From Pseudorhizobium banfieldiae (lineage in GTDB: Bacteria; Pseudomonadota; Alphaproteobacteria; Rhizobiales; Rhizobiaceae): a stretch of 64,000 nucleotides of DNA. The DNA is taken from contig NZ_FO082820.1 in NCBI RefSeq assembly GCF_000967425.1, positions 3,007,501 to 3,071,500 on the forward strand, given 5' to 3'. The translations under genes were made by a program, and so were the position numbers. This document shows, piece by piece, positions 1 through 9,756 of this stretch. Within the stretch, counting starts at the first letter, position 1. Each line of letters starts with the position of its first letter. The notes under the pieces are model-generated. The model was not told the origin of the DNA. It worked only from the letters and a program-made list of their open reading frames with translations, and ran no database searches.

Positions 1-1
1 C

Positions 2-109
2 GTCTACCGGAGCGCCTACCAGAGGATCACCGGACTGAGCTTCCAGCCTGACCTGAGCGGTGCGACGATCCTCGACCGTATCCGGCAGAACCTGCAGCCC
101 TATTTCTGA
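2..109 (+). CDS. C-terminal fragment, probably SAICAR synthetase (PurC-like)
   Basis: An open frame runs in from the left edge and stops at TGA 107-109, giving about 35 residues with the segment AYQRITGLSFQPD followed by a helix ending NLQPYF. The end resembles the C-terminus of the longer form of phosphoribosylaminoimidazole-succinocarboxamide synthase, which often has a Y-x-x-x-TG-x-x-F element near its end. Only the tail is visible, so this is a family guess. The TetR gene follows 33 nt later on the same strand. Confidence 0.4.
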   Translation, partial: VYRSAYQRITGLSFQPDLSGATILDRIRQNLQPYF

Positions 110-142
110 GACAGCCCCCGCGTTCAGCGAAGAGAGGATCGA

Positions 143-745
143 TTGCGCAGACCGAGACGTAAAGCGGAAGAGACACGAGAGGACATCCTGGCAACTGCGG
201 AAACGCTCTTCAGGAAGCAGGGCATTGCCAAATCGTCTATTGCCGACATAGCTCAGCAGTTGGGAATGTCCCCCGCAAACGTCTTCAAGCACTTCCACAC
301 GAAGGGTGCGCTGGTGGACGCGATATGCGACCGTCATGTCCGCCGCATGGTCGATCGCTTCGGCAGCTTCGACGATCCGGCACCAGCACCGGGGCGCCTG
401 CCGCTGGTCGTCTGCAAGCTGATGGAGGCGCATCTCCAAGATATCCGCGACAACCCGTTCTTCCTTGAACTGATCTTCCTGATGCCGAAGACCGATCTCG
501 CCAGCGGGCAGCGCTACCGTGACCTTATCGAGGAACTGTTTCGAGATGTGATCAGGGACGGGATCGAGAGCGGCGTCTATCGTTGCGACAATCTCGACGC
601 CGTGACCCAGCATGTGAGCGCGGCGTTTGCGAGCGTTCTGCACCCGGTCTTCCTCGCTGAAGCAACCGAAGAGGAGCTGAAGGCCCGCTGTGCGGGCATA
701 GCGGGGCTTGTCAATGCTGCATTGCAAAGTCCGCTTGCAAAGTGA
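143..745 (+). CDS. TetR/AcrR-family transcriptional regulator
   Basis: A 200-residue TetR-type repressor. The N-terminal helix-turn-helix lies at about residues 12-58, with the recognition region IADIAQQLGMSPANVFKHF. The rest is a helical ligand-binding/dimerisation domain without recognisable sequence motifs. The start is TTG, chosen because a purine-rich AGAGAGGA sits just upstream and the HTH begins at once. It lies 130 bp before a co-oriented RND efflux operon, the arrangement typical of AcrR/AmeR-like local repressors. That it represses this pump in response to a drug or plant compound is inference from position. Confidence 0.85.
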   Translation: MRRPRRKAEETREDILATAETLFRKQGIAKSSIADIAQQLGMSPANVFKHFHTKGALVDAICDRHVRRMVDRFGSFDDPAPAPGRLPLVVCKLMEAHLQDIRDNPFFLELIFLMPKTDLASGQRYRDLIEELFRDVIRDGIESGVYRCDNLDAVTQHVSAAFASVLHPVFLAEATEEELKARCAGIAGLVNAALQSPLAK

Positions 746-875
746 CGATTTCCGATATACGTCACTTCCAGAACAGGATCTTCCCGAGCCGCTTCAAGCC
801 AATCACATTCCTCCACCATGGCCCTCCGTTTCTTGCGGCTAAGGTGCGCTCACTTTACATTGCCGCAGCCTTTGG

Positions 876-2090
876 ATGACGCTGATGAACAGACGTACTT
901 TTCTCCTTCCTCTATTTCTGTCGCTTGCCCTGACGGCCTGCAGCGATGCAAAGCAGGGAACCGACGCACCTGCAGGAGGGAGCGCTGCGCAGGAGCGGCC
1001 TCCGACCCCCGTCAGCATCGTGACGATGGAGAAGGGAGATTTTCCCATCACCCGCATTCTGCCGGGCCGGGCTGCGGCTTTCCAGGAAACGGGCATCCGC
1101 CCGCGGGTTACGGGCGCCATCCGCGAGATCGCCTTCAAGGAAGGAAGCGCGGTCAAAGCCGGCGACCTGCTCTTCCAGATCGAGGACGATACGTACAGCG
1201 CCGCCCTTGCAGAGGCTCGCGCTTCCGTCGCCAAGGCTGAGGCTTCGATTCCGAGTGCCCAGGCCAACCTTGCTCGCTACGAGCGACTGGTGAACAGCGG
1301 GGCAACCCAGATCGAATTTGAGAACGCCCGCGTCACCCTGCTCCAGGCCGAAGCGGACGTGGCCCAGGCCAAGGCGGCGTTGCGCACTGCGGAAATCAAT
1401 CTCGACCTCACAAAGATCCGTGCACCCTTCGATGGCGTGACCAGCATCTCGAACGTGAGCATCGGCAACATCGTCACTGCGAACCAGACTGATGCCTTGA
1501 CCACGCTTCGCCAGCTCGATCCGATTTACATAGACCTCACCGAGTCCAGCACCAACCTCCTGGAGCTCCGCACGGCAATGGCATCGGGACGCCTGACCGG
1601 CGATCCGAGCGAGGCCGAGATGACCCTTAAGCTCGAGGATGGAACCATCTATCCCCACACGGGCAAGCTCGACATGTCGGAAATGGCGGTCAGCGAGACA
1701 ACCGGGACCTACCAGATACGTGCGGTTTTTCCAAACCCTGACGAGATCATCCTACCCGGCATGTATGTACGGGCGGAGGTCACACTCGGCACGGAAGCCG
1801 GATACCTGATCCCGCAGAGAGCTGCCACGCGCAATGCGCGGGGGGAGCTTTCTGCGAAGTTCGCGACGAACGACAACAAAGTGGAAACCCGCGTATTTCC
1901 GGTGAGCCAGGTTTCTGGCAATAACTGGCTCGTCACCGATGGTGTCGCCGAAGGCGATCGTCTGATCGTCGACGGGTTTCAATGGATCGGCGATGGCGCC
2001 ACGGTTGCACCCGTCGAGGCCACCGTGAATGAAAATGGTCTCGTTGTGACCGCGCCGACGGACGCGGCCGCCGAACCCGCCGCCCAGTGA
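876..2090 (+). CDS. RND efflux periplasmic adaptor (membrane fusion lipoprotein)
   Basis: A 404-residue adaptor of the AcrA/MexA/AmeA type. It begins with a signal peptide ending in a lipobox (LALTAC, Cys about residue 22), so the mature protein should be lipid-anchored. After it come the barrel-sandwich hybrid half (around QETGIRPRVTGAI), an alpha-hairpin coiled coil rich in Ala/Glu (about 110-165), the second lipoyl half (IRAPFDGVTS), and beta-barrel and membrane-proximal domains. It links the inner-membrane pump to the outer-membrane channel. ATG 876 was chosen; ATG 885 would also keep the signal peptide. First gene of a three-gene operon, 52 bp before the pump. Confidence 0.92.
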   Translation: MTLMNRRTFLLPLFLSLALTACSDAKQGTDAPAGGSAAQERPPTPVSIVTMEKGDFPITRILPGRAAAFQETGIRPRVTGAIREIAFKEGSAVKAGDLLFQIEDDTYSAALAEARASVAKAEASIPSAQANLARYERLVNSGATQIEFENARVTLLQAEADVAQAKAALRTAEINLDLTKIRAPFDGVTSISNVSIGNIVTANQTDALTTLRQLDPIYIDLTESSTNLLELRTAMASGRLTGDPSEAEMTLKLEDGTIYPHTGKLDMSEMAVSETTGTYQIRAVFPNPDEIILPGMYVRAEVTLGTEAGYLIPQRAATRNARGELSAKFATNDNKVETRVFPVSQVSGNNWLVTDGVAEGDRLIVDGFQWIGDGATVAPVEATVNENGLVVTAPTDAAAEPAAQ

Positions 2091-2142
2091 CGATCCTCGT
2101 CCTTCCAGAGATGCCGTAAGCCCGGCGCCAAGGGATTTTCAA

Positions 2143-5100
2143 ATGGCCAAGTATTTTATCCGGCGGCCCGTATTTGCCTGGGTCATCGCAATCGTCATCA
2201 TGCTCGGTGGCGCGCTCGCGATCTCGACGCTCTCGATCTCGCAGTATCCGGACATCGCCCCGACGACCGTTCGCGTCAGCGCATTCTATACGGGCGCAAG
2301 TGCGGAGACCGTCGAGAAGTCGGTCACCAGCATCATCGAGGACGGCATGACCGGCCTCGATGACCTGACATACATGACCTCGTCATCGAGCACCGGAAGC
2401 GCCTCGATCACACTTACCTTCGGCACCACGGTCGATCCTGAGATCGCCCAGGTGCAGGTGCAGAACAAGCTGCAGCTCGTTCAATCGCAGCTTCCCGACG
2501 TTGTTCAGCAGGCGGGAATCTCGGTGACGCGCTCGACATCGAGCATCCTGATGGTCGGCGCCCTCGTGTCGACCGACGGCAAGCGCAGTTCCGTCGACCT
2601 CGGCGACGTCTTCACGACCAGCATTGAAGACCAGATCAAGCGGCTCGAAGGGGTCGGCAGCATCGACATCTTCGGCTCCGGCTATGCCATGCGCATCTGG
2701 CTAGATCCGCTGAAGCTGCAGAAGTATCAGCTTACCCCCACGGACGTGACATCCGCCATTCAGGCGCAGAATACGCAGGTGTCGGTGGGCTCCCTCGGCG
2801 GCCAGCCGTCCGTGGCGGGCCAGCAGCTGACCGTTACCATGACCGCCCAGAGCCAGCTCACGACCGTCGACGACTTCGAGTCGATCATCCTCAAGGTCGA
2901 GCAGGACGGGGCGACGGTACGGTTGAGCGACGTCGCACGTGTCGAGATTGGGCAGGAAAGCTATGGTTCGAGCTCGCGGCAGAACGGCCTTCCCTCTACC
3001 GGTTTCGCCGTCAACCTTGCGACCGGTGCGAACGCGCTGGATACTGCGGATCGTGTGAAGGTTGCCTTGTCGGCGATCGCTCCTACCCTGCCCGAAGGCG
3101 TGGAGATCACCTATCCCTACGATACAACCCCCTTCGTCGAGCTTTCGATCGAGAAGGTCGTGCATACTCTGATCGAGGCGATCATTCTCGTCTTCGTCGT
3201 GCTTCTTATCTTCCTCCAGAACCTTCGCGCGACGCTGATCCCGATGATCGCGGTCCCAGTGGTGCTGCTTGGCACCTTCGGCATCCTGGCCCTCACCGGC
3301 TACTCAATCAACACGCTCACCATGTTCGCCATGGTGCTGGCGATCGGCCTTCTAGTGGACGACGCAATCGTTGTCGTTGAAAACGTCGAACGCATCATGG
3401 ACGAAGAAGGGCTGCCGCCGCTGGAGGCGACGGAGAAATCCATGGGTGAGATCACCGGGGCGATAATCGGCATCGCCCTCGTCCTCACGGCAGTGTTCAT
3501 TCCCATGGCCTTCTTCGGGGGCTCCACCGGCATCATCTACCGCCAGTTCTCGGTCACGATCGTGTCCGCAATGCTGCTCTCTGCGGTCGTTGCCATCGTT
3601 CTGACCCCGGCCCTCTGCGCGACCATGCTGAAGCCGATCGACCATCACAAGAAGGGTCGCGGCATCGGCGCATGGTTCAATCGTGGCTTCGATCGCTCCA
3701 CCAAGGGCTATGTCTCGACGATCGGTTACCTTCTCAAGCGTCCCCTGCGGGTCGTGGTGGTCTTCGCCCTCGTCGTTGCCGGCTGCACCTGGCTCTTCAC
3801 CCGCCTGCCGACCTCCTTCCTGCCGCAGGAAGACCAAGGCGTCCTGCTGACCATCGTCCAGACGCCGGCCGGCTCAACGACGGCGAGGACCGACGCGGTC
3901 GTCAAGCAGGTCGAGCAATACTTCCTGGAACAGGAAAAAGAGAATGTGTCTGACGTCTTCGGCGTTCTCGGTTTCAGCTTCGGCGGCAGTGGCCAGAACA
4001 ACGCCATCGTCTTTACGAAATTGACCGACTTCGATCAGCGGACGGGCCCGGGCCAGTCAGCGGCGGAGATCGTGCAGCGCGCAAGCGGCTATTTCTTCAC
4101 GCTGCGTGACGCACAGGTCTTCGCACTCCTTCCGCCTGCAATCCAAGGTCTCGGCACGTCGAGCGGCTTCTCCATGTACCTGGTGGATAGCGGGGGCAAC
4201 GGCAACGATGCACTCACCGCCGTCTCACAGCAGTTGACACAGACGGCGACGACAAATCCGAACATCAGCTCGCTGCGCACCAACAGCCAGCGATCGGAGA
4301 CGCAGCTCAAGATCCTGCTCGACCAGGAAAAGCTTGGGGCGATGGGGGTTGATCTCGCAACGGTCAACTCCATGCTTGCCACCATCTTCGCCGGGCGCGA
4401 CGTCAATGACTTCACACTCAATAACGAATTGAAACCCGTCTACGTGCAGGCGGACGCTCCCTTCAGGATGCAGCCGGACGACCTGAAATACTGGTATGCG
4501 CGAAACAGCGCAGGTGAGATGGTGCCCTTCTCTTCGTTCAGCACCGTCCAATGGGTAGGCGGCACGCCGCAGCTTGCCCGCTACAATGGTACCAGTGCAA
4601 TTTCCCTCGAGGGCGCTGCTGGCCCCGGCGTGAGTACTGGTCAGGCAATGGATGAAATGGAACGGCTGACGGCCGAGCTTCCCGGAGGCTATTCGGTCGC
4701 GTGGCAGGGCATCTCCTATCAGGAACGATTGTCAGGCTCGCAGGCGCCACTTCTCTACGCGCTGTCGGTGCTGATCGTCTTCCTTTGCCTTGCGGCGCTC
4801 TATGAGAGCTGGTCGGTACCTTTCTCCGTGATACTGGCCGTTCCAGTCGGCGTGCTCGGGGCTTTGGGGGCTGCCTATCTCTTCGGCCAGGCGAACGACG
4901 TCTACTTCAAGGTAGGGCTGCTTACGACGATCGGTCTTGCGGCGAAGAACGCGATCCTGATCGTCGAGTTCGCAAAGGACCGGCAAGAGCAGGGCAAGGG
5001 CCTCATTGAGGCGACGCTTGAAGCAGCACGCCTTCGCCTGCGCCCGATTGTCATGACGTCGCTTGCCTTCATCCTGGGGGTCGTGCCGCTGGCCGTCGCG

Positions 5101-5253
5101 ACCGGCGCCGGTTCTGCAGCGCAAAATGCGATCGGCATCGGCGTCCTGGGGGGTATGCTTTCTGCAACACTGCTCGGAATTTTCTTCGTTCCCTCCTTCT
5201 TTGTTGTGGTCAGGCGGTTATCAAAGCGTGAAAAAGGCGAGATGACATCGTGA
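2143..5253 (+). CDS. RND multidrug efflux permease (AcrB/AmeB-like)
   Basis: A 1036-residue HAE1-type resistance-nodulation-division transporter, the usual length. It starts with the classical amphipathic MAKYFIRRPVFAWV segment and has twelve predicted membrane helices and two large periplasmic loops. The proton-relay aspartates are seen as the pair D406-D407 in GLLVDDAIVVVENVER, and the partner lysine K935 in GLAAKNAILIVEFAKD. It exports hydrophobic or amphiphilic compounds in exchange for protons, working as a trimer with the adaptor upstream and the channel protein downstream. Substrates cannot be told from sequence. Confidence 0.95.
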   Translation: MAKYFIRRPVFAWVIAIVIMLGGALAISTLSISQYPDIAPTTVRVSAFYTGASAETVEKSVTSIIEDGMTGLDDLTYMTSSSSTGSASITLTFGTTVDPEIAQVQVQNKLQLVQSQLPDVVQQAGISVTRSTSSILMVGALVSTDGKRSSVDLGDVFTTSIEDQIKRLEGVGSIDIFGSGYAMRIWLDPLKLQKYQLTPTDVTSAIQAQNTQVSVGSLGGQPSVAGQQLTVTMTAQSQLTTVDDFESIILKVEQDGATVRLSDVARVEIGQESYGSSSRQNGLPSTGFAVNLATGANALDTADRVKVALSAIAPTLPEGVEITYPYDTTPFVELSIEKVVHTLIEAIILVFVVLLIFLQNLRATLIPMIAVPVVLLGTFGILALTGYSINTLTMFAMVLAIGLLVDDAIVVVENVERIMDEEGLPPLEATEKSMGEITGAIIGIALVLTAVFIPMAFFGGSTGIIYRQFSVTIVSAMLLSAVVAIVLTPALCATMLKPIDHHKKGRGIGAWFNRGFDRSTKGYVSTIGYLLKRPLRVVVVFALVVAGCTWLFTRLPTSFLPQEDQGVLLTIVQTPAGSTTARTDAVVKQVEQYFLEQEKENVSDVFGVLGFSFGGSGQNNAIVFTKLTDFDQRTGPGQSAAEIVQRASGYFFTLRDAQVFALLPPAIQGLGTSSGFSMYLVDSGGNGNDALTAVSQQLTQTATTNPNISSLRTNSQRSETQLKILLDQEKLGAMGVDLATVNSMLATIFAGRDVNDFTLNNELKPVYVQADAPFRMQPDDLKYWYARNSAGEMVPFSSFSTVQWVGGTPQLARYNGTSAISLEGAAGPGVSTGQAMDEMERLTAELPGGYSVAWQGISYQERLSGSQAPLLYALSVLIVFLCLAALYESWSVPFSVILAVPVGVLGALGAAYLFGQANDVYFKVGLLTTIGLAAKNAILIVEFAKDRQEQGKGLIEATLEAARLRLRPIVMTSLAFILGVVPLAVATGAGSAAQNAIGIGVLGGMLSATLLGIFFVPSFFVVVRRLSKREKGEMTS

Positions 5254-5370
5254 CATCCGTTAACAGATGAGTAGCGTGTCCTCGCTAACGGGCTTTCGGT
5301 CCAGACGGGGAAGCGGCTCAGACGGTACGGGCGCACTCGTGTTTCTGATAGGGCATTTGGGACAAAGATT

Positions 5371-6822
5371 ATGAGATCGATCCACGCAGCGGCTCCGCTC
5401 GCCTTGCTCCTCCTCTCCGGCTGCGTCGTCGGGCCCGAGCACACCCCCCCCGAAATCGCCCTCCCCGCCAAGTTCGCTGAGGGTTCGAGGACCAGCAATG
5501 GTGACGTCTCCACGGTAGCCTGGTGGACGGCCTTCAGCGACAGCCGGCTCAATGGTTATGTGGATCAGGGCCTGGCGCAGAACCTCAACGTTTTACAGGC
5601 GCTCGAGCGAATCAATCAGGCTCAGGCAGGCGTTGTCCAGGCCGGAGCAGGAGCTCTGCCCTCACTTGATTTGGGCGCACAGGCGGAGCGGAGTGGCACC
5701 GAGGACATCGGCGGCCCTCTGAGCCCCACGTCGACATCCGCGCAGACGACCGTCGCCGGTTCGCTAGACGCCTCCTGGTTCCTCGACCTCTTCGGCCTCT
5801 ACAAGCGTTCCAAGCAGAGCGCACTGGCCCAGTTGGACGCTGCCTACGCGAGCGTCGATGTTGCCCGGCTGACACTGTTGTCGCAGCTGGTATCGGCCTA
5901 TATCGACGTCCGTTATTATCAGGAGCGGATCGCGCTGGCGCGCCAGAACCTTTCTTCGCGCCGTGAAACGCTCGACCTGACCCGTCTGCAATTGGAGGCC
6001 GGTGCCGCCTCGCGCCTTGACGTCGTCCAGTCGGAAGGTTTGGTGAACAGCACGCTGGCTGAGTTGCCCAACCTGGAAACGCAGTTCCGACGGGCAGCCC
6101 ACAGGGTTGCTACCCTGCTTGGTGTTCCCGCGTCCTCCCTTCTTCCCGAACTGCAGAGGGGTGCCCGTCAGCCCGTGGCACGCTTCAAGGTCAGCGCTGG
6201 CGTTCCTGCTGATCTGATTCGCAACCGTCCGGACATCCGCGCCGCCGAGCGGCAGTTGGCAGCGGCGGTCGCCGAGATCGGCGTCGCGCAGGCGCAGCTC
6301 TATCCGGCGATCAGCCTGGGCGGCTCGATCCGCCCCTCCTACACCCGCATCGCCGGCGGCTCCGAAAGCGGGATCCTGAGCTGGTCATTTGGACCGGGCC
6401 TCTCTCTGCCGATCTTTGACGGCGGCGCGCTGAAGGCAAACCTGAGCAGCGCCGAGTCCTCCGCACGAGAATCCTACCTCGCCTGGAAGGAAACAGTGCT
6501 TGGTGCGGTCGAAGAGGTCGAGAACGCGCTTGCCGCCGTAGCACGCGACGCACGTACGGTGGATGCCCTTCGCAATACCGTCCGCTCCTACGAGGAAGCG
6601 CTTGACCTGGCGACGGCCAGCTATCGCGATGGCGCCTCGTCGCTGCTTGACGTACTCGATGCACAGCGGCAGGTTTCGACGGCCCAGGCAAACCTCGCGC
6701 AGGCCGTCCAGCAGATGGCGCAGGATTTCGTGGCCTTGAACGTCGCCGTGGGCGGCGGCTATGCCTATGGCGCGCCAACTACGACCGTAGTTGCCTCGGC
6801 CGCGGCCATGCCGACGAAATAA
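5371..6822 (+). CDS. Outer-membrane efflux lipoprotein (NodT/OprM family)
   Basis: A 483-residue TolC-superfamily channel subunit. The N-terminus is a lipoprotein signal with lipobox LLSGC (Cys about residue 18) followed by VVGPEHTPPE, typical of NodT/OprM lipoproteins. Two repeats of long helices follow, with family motifs such as WWTAFSD and the RPDIRAAERQLAAA stretch near residue 290. It forms the trimeric outer-membrane exit duct for the RND pump encoded upstream. The 117-bp gap from the pump gene contains no obvious terminator, so co-transcription is likely. It ends 25 nt before a strong terminator hairpin. Confidence 0.92.
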   Translation: MRSIHAAAPLALLLLSGCVVGPEHTPPEIALPAKFAEGSRTSNGDVSTVAWWTAFSDSRLNGYVDQGLAQNLNVLQALERINQAQAGVVQAGAGALPSLDLGAQAERSGTEDIGGPLSPTSTSAQTTVAGSLDASWFLDLFGLYKRSKQSALAQLDAAYASVDVARLTLLSQLVSAYIDVRYYQERIALARQNLSSRRETLDLTRLQLEAGAASRLDVVQSEGLVNSTLAELPNLETQFRRAAHRVATLLGVPASSLLPELQRGARQPVARFKVSAGVPADLIRNRPDIRAAERQLAAAVAEIGVAQAQLYPAISLGGSIRPSYTRIAGGSESGILSWSFGPGLSLPIFDGGALKANLSSAESSARESYLAWKETVLGAVEEVENALAAVARDARTVDALRNTVRSYEEALDLATASYRDGASSLLDVLDAQRQVSTAQANLAQAVQQMAQDFVALNVAVGGGYAYGAPTTTVVASAAAMPTK

Positions 6823-6841
6823 CGGAAGCATCATAGACAAC

Positions 6842-6880
6842 AAAAAACCTCCGGTGCCGTAGCACCGGAGGTTTTCTTTT
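6842..6880. terminator. Bidirectional rho-independent terminator
   Basis: A perfect 10-bp stem CCTCCGGTGC/GCACCGGAGG (6848-6857 with 6862-6871) has a 4-nt loop CGTA. It is preceded by six A residues and followed by TTTTCTTTT. It therefore reads as an intrinsic terminator on both strands and sits between the convergent ends of the efflux operon and efp, so it should stop both. Confidence 0.93.
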
Positions 6881-6896
6881 GATCGGTTGGCGTCGC

Positions 6897-7466
6897 TCAG
6901 TCCTTGGCGCGCTCGACGTAGGAATTGTCTTCTGTGGCAATCACGACGCGGGTACCGGCGTTGATGTGCGGCGGCACCATGGTGCGCAGACCATTGGAGA
7001 GCATGGCAGGCTTGTAGGACGAGGAAGCGGTCTGCCCCTTCACTACCGGCTCCGTCTCCGTGATCTCCAGCGTGACGTGCCGCGGCAGTTCCACGGCCAG
7101 CGGCACGCCTTCGTGGATGGACAGGATGCAGGTCATGCCTTCCTGGAGATAGGCCTTCTGGTCACCCATCGTCTCGACATCGACGACCACCTGGTCGTAG
7201 CTTTCGGGGTTCATGAAATGGAAGCCCTCGCCATCCTCGTAGAGGAACTGGAAGTTGACGTCTTCCACGAAGGCACGCTCGACCTGCTCGGTCGTACGCC
7301 AGCGCTCCGAAACCTTCACTCCGTCGACGATGCGGCGCATGTCCACCTGGGTGACAGGCGTGCCCTTGCCCGGGTGGAAGTTCTGCGCCGTGAGCACCAC
7401 ATAAAGCTTGCCGTCCACATCGAGGACGTTGCCCTTGCGGACGGAGGAAGCGATGACTTTGACCAT
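6897..7466 (-). CDS. efp: Translation elongation factor P
   Basis: A 189-residue EF-P with the KOW-like N-terminal domain and two OB-fold domains at standard length. It relieves ribosomes stalled at proline runs. The modification loop reads HPGKGTP with lysine at position 34, the residue beta-lysylated by EpmA in enterobacteria. The C-terminal domain retains the signature region around [12 protein letters not shown]. The start is ATG at 7466. It is divergent from epmA-epmB, 173 bp away, so substrate and modifying enzymes form one locus and the lysine-type modification is likely used here. Confidence 0.96.
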   Translation of the reverse strand: MVKVIASSVRKGNVLDVDGKLYVVLTAQNFHPGKGTPVTQVDMRRIVDGVKVSERWRTTEQVERAFVEDVNFQFLYEDGEGFHFMNPESYDQVVVDVETMGDQKAYLQEGMTCILSIHEGVPLAVELPRHVTLEITETEPVVKGQTASSSYKPAMLSNGLRTMVPPHINAGTRVVIATEDNSYVERAKD

Positions 7467-7639
7467 GAGTATTCCCTTTTAGCTGCCGGCTTGTCACCGC
7501 CGGAGATGCGTCGTAGAGGACCGACAGGCCGATCCGGCGGACGGATAAGACTTTCTCGGCGCACCTAGCTCAAAAACCGCCAAATAGGAAGCCTTGGCCA
7601 GCAAGGCACCCCATAAAAGCTGACGATCAGGATCATCGC

Positions 7640-8710
7640 ATGCCCCGCTCAGGTTCCACATCCGATCGCTCTCCCTGGTGGGAGCCGCAGGTGCATGCCG
7701 ACCGTCGCCCGTTCCTCCTGGCGCGCAATCGCATACAGGCCGGCCTGCGCGCACACTTTCACGGCGAGGACTTCATCGAGATCGATCCCGCCGCCCTTCA
7801 GGCCTCGCCGGGAAACGAGACGCATCTTCATGCTTTTGCGACAGAGGCGGTGACGATCGACGGGCTCCGGTCTCCTCTCTATCTGCACACGTCTCCCGAG
7901 TTTGCCTGCAAGAAGCTGCTGACAGCCGGCGAACGGCGGATCTTCTCCTTCGCCCACGTCTATCGCAATCGCGAACGCGGTCCGCTTCACCACCCGGAGT
8001 TCACCATGCTGGAGTGGTACCGCGTTGATGAGGACTACCGGAAACTGATGGACGACTGCGCCGATCTGCTGGCATTGGCAGCGGAGGCAGCCGGAACGCG
8101 CCGCTTCAGCTATCGAGGCGCCAGTGTAGACCCCTTTGCGGAACCGGAGCGCATCACCCTGGCGGAGGCTTTCCACCGCTTTGCAGGCATCGATCTTCTT
8201 GCATCCATCACAGACGATGGGCAGACCGACCGCGAACAACTAGCCGACGGGCTCGTCCAGGCGGGTATCCGGTTTGCCGATGACGATACCTGGTCCGATC
8301 TCTTCAGTCGCGTCCTAGTGGAGAAAATCGAGCCGAACCTTGGCTTGGAGCGGTCCACGATCCTCTGCGAGTATCCGGCGGCGGAGGCAGCGCTTGCGCG
8401 ACCTTCGCCGAATGATCCCCGGGTTGCCGAACGTTTCGAGCTCTACGCCTGCGGCGTCGAACTCGCAAATGCCTTCGGCGAACTCACCGATGCCGTCGAG
8501 CAGCGTCGGCGCTTCGAGCATGAGATGGCCGAGAAGGCACGCATCTACGGAGACAGCTATCCGATCGATGAGGATTTTCTGCGGGCTTTGCAGGGCATGC
8601 CGCAAGCAAGCGGTGCCGCGTTGGGATTCGACCGCCTCGTCATGCTTGCGACAGGCGCGAGCCGGATCGATGCAGTGATGTGGGCCCCAGTTGCGGAACC
8701 GCCACAATGA
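7640..8710 (+). CDS. epmA: EF-P--(R)-beta-lysine ligase (GenX/PoxA)
   Basis: A 356-residue truncated class II lysyl-tRNA-synthetase paralog lacking the anticodon-binding domain. Class II motif 2 is visible in YRNRERGPLHHPEFTMLEWY (about residues 110-130), and motif 3 near the end in ALGFDRLVMLATGAS. It adenylates (R)-beta-lysine and attaches it to Lys34 of EF-P. ATG 7640 is preceded by AGGATCATCGC, a reasonable ribosome site. Its stop overlaps the epmB start (ATGA), so the two are translationally coupled. Length matches the family (about 325-360). Confidence 0.93.
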   Translation: MPRSGSTSDRSPWWEPQVHADRRPFLLARNRIQAGLRAHFHGEDFIEIDPAALQASPGNETHLHAFATEAVTIDGLRSPLYLHTSPEFACKKLLTAGERRIFSFAHVYRNRERGPLHHPEFTMLEWYRVDEDYRKLMDDCADLLALAAEAAGTRRFSYRGASVDPFAEPERITLAEAFHRFAGIDLLASITDDGQTDREQLADGLVQAGIRFADDDTWSDLFSRVLVEKIEPNLGLERSTILCEYPAAEAALARPSPNDPRVAERFELYACGVELANAFGELTDAVEQRRRFEHEMAEKARIYGDSYPIDEDFLRALQGMPQASGAALGFDRLVMLATGASRIDAVMWAPVAEPPQ

Positions 8711-9756
8711 CGCGATCCACGACACTCAAGTCGGCAGAAGATATTGTTGAGGCAGGACTCGCCGGTCGCGCCCAACTTGAAGACATCGAAACGGTCACGC
8801 GACGTTACGCACTGGCAATCACTCCCGATGTGGCGAAGCTGATCGATCCTGCCGATCCGGAAGATCCGATTGCCCGGCAGTTCGTCCCCAGTGCGCACGA
8901 GCTCGAGACCACGCCGGAAGAACGCGCCGATCCGATCGGTGACCATGCACACACCCCCGTAAGAGGCGTGGTGCACCGCTACCCGGACCGCGTGTTGCTG
9001 AAGGCGGTGCATCTATGTCCGGTCTACTGCCGCTTCTGCTTCCGAAGGGAAATGGTTGGGCCGCAGGGCGATGGCATGATGACGGCCGAGGAACTGGAGG
9101 CTGCTGTCGCCTATATCCGCTCCCGCGGTGAGATCTGGGAGGTCATCCTTACCGGCGGCGACCCGCTTGTATTGTCCCCTCGCCGGCTGCGAGAAATAAT
9201 GCATGGCCTTGCCACCATCCCGCACGTGAAGATAGTGCGCTTTCACACAAGGGTGCCTGTCGTCGATCCTTGGGCCGTGAACGAGGATCTCGTCGATGCC
9301 CTCACGGCCAGCGGCAAGACCACCTACATCGCTCTTCATGCAAACCACCCCCGGGAGCTGACGGAAGCTGTCCGCTCCGCCTGCGCACGGATGATCGATC
9401 GCGGCATCGCGATGGTCAGCCAGACCGTTCTCCTCAAGGGCGTAAACGATGACCCGGCGCTTCTGGCGGACCTCATGCGGGCTTTCGTCGAGACGCGTGT
9501 GAAGCCCTACTACCTGCATCATCCGGATCTCGCCCCCGGCACCAGCCATTTTCGCCTCGACATTGCCGAAGGCCAGCGCATTCTGGCCGCCCTCCGTGGT
9601 CGGCTATCGGGCCTTTGTCAACCGACCTACGTGCTCGATATCCCCGGGGGCCATGGAAAGGCTCCGATCGGCGAATGTTCGATCCGCGCCGAGGACGGCG
9701 CCTATAGAGTAACCGACTTCGCAGGAGCGGAGCATGTTTACCCGCCAACTTCCTGA
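8707..9756 (+). CDS. epmB: EF-P lysine 2,3-aminomutase
   Basis: A radical-SAM, PLP-dependent lysine 2,3-aminomutase of the short EpmB type (349 residues from ATG 8707). The [4Fe-4S] motif is CPVYCRFC, with cysteines at about residues 104, 108 and 111. The SAM-binding LTGGDPL follows, and a glycine-rich PGGHGKAP near the C-terminus carries the probable PLP lysine. It converts L-lysine to (R)-beta-lysine for EpmA. An upstream ATG at 8680 is in frame, but 8707 overlaps the epmA stop as ATGA and gives the usual N-terminus, so it is preferred. No EpmC hydroxylase gene is seen nearby. Confidence 0.93.
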   Translation: MTRSTTLKSAEDIVEAGLAGRAQLEDIETVTRRYALAITPDVAKLIDPADPEDPIARQFVPSAHELETTPEERADPIGDHAHTPVRGVVHRYPDRVLLKAVHLCPVYCRFCFRREMVGPQGDGMMTAEELEAAVAYIRSRGEIWEVILTGGDPLVLSPRRLREIMHGLATIPHVKIVRFHTRVPVVDPWAVNEDLVDALTASGKTTYIALHANHPRELTEAVRSACARMIDRGIAMVSQTVLLKGVNDDPALLADLMRAFVETRVKPYYLHHPDLAPGTSHFRLDIAEGQRILAALRGRLSGLCQPTYVLDIPGGHGKAPIGECSIRAEDGAYRVTDFAGAEHVYPPTS

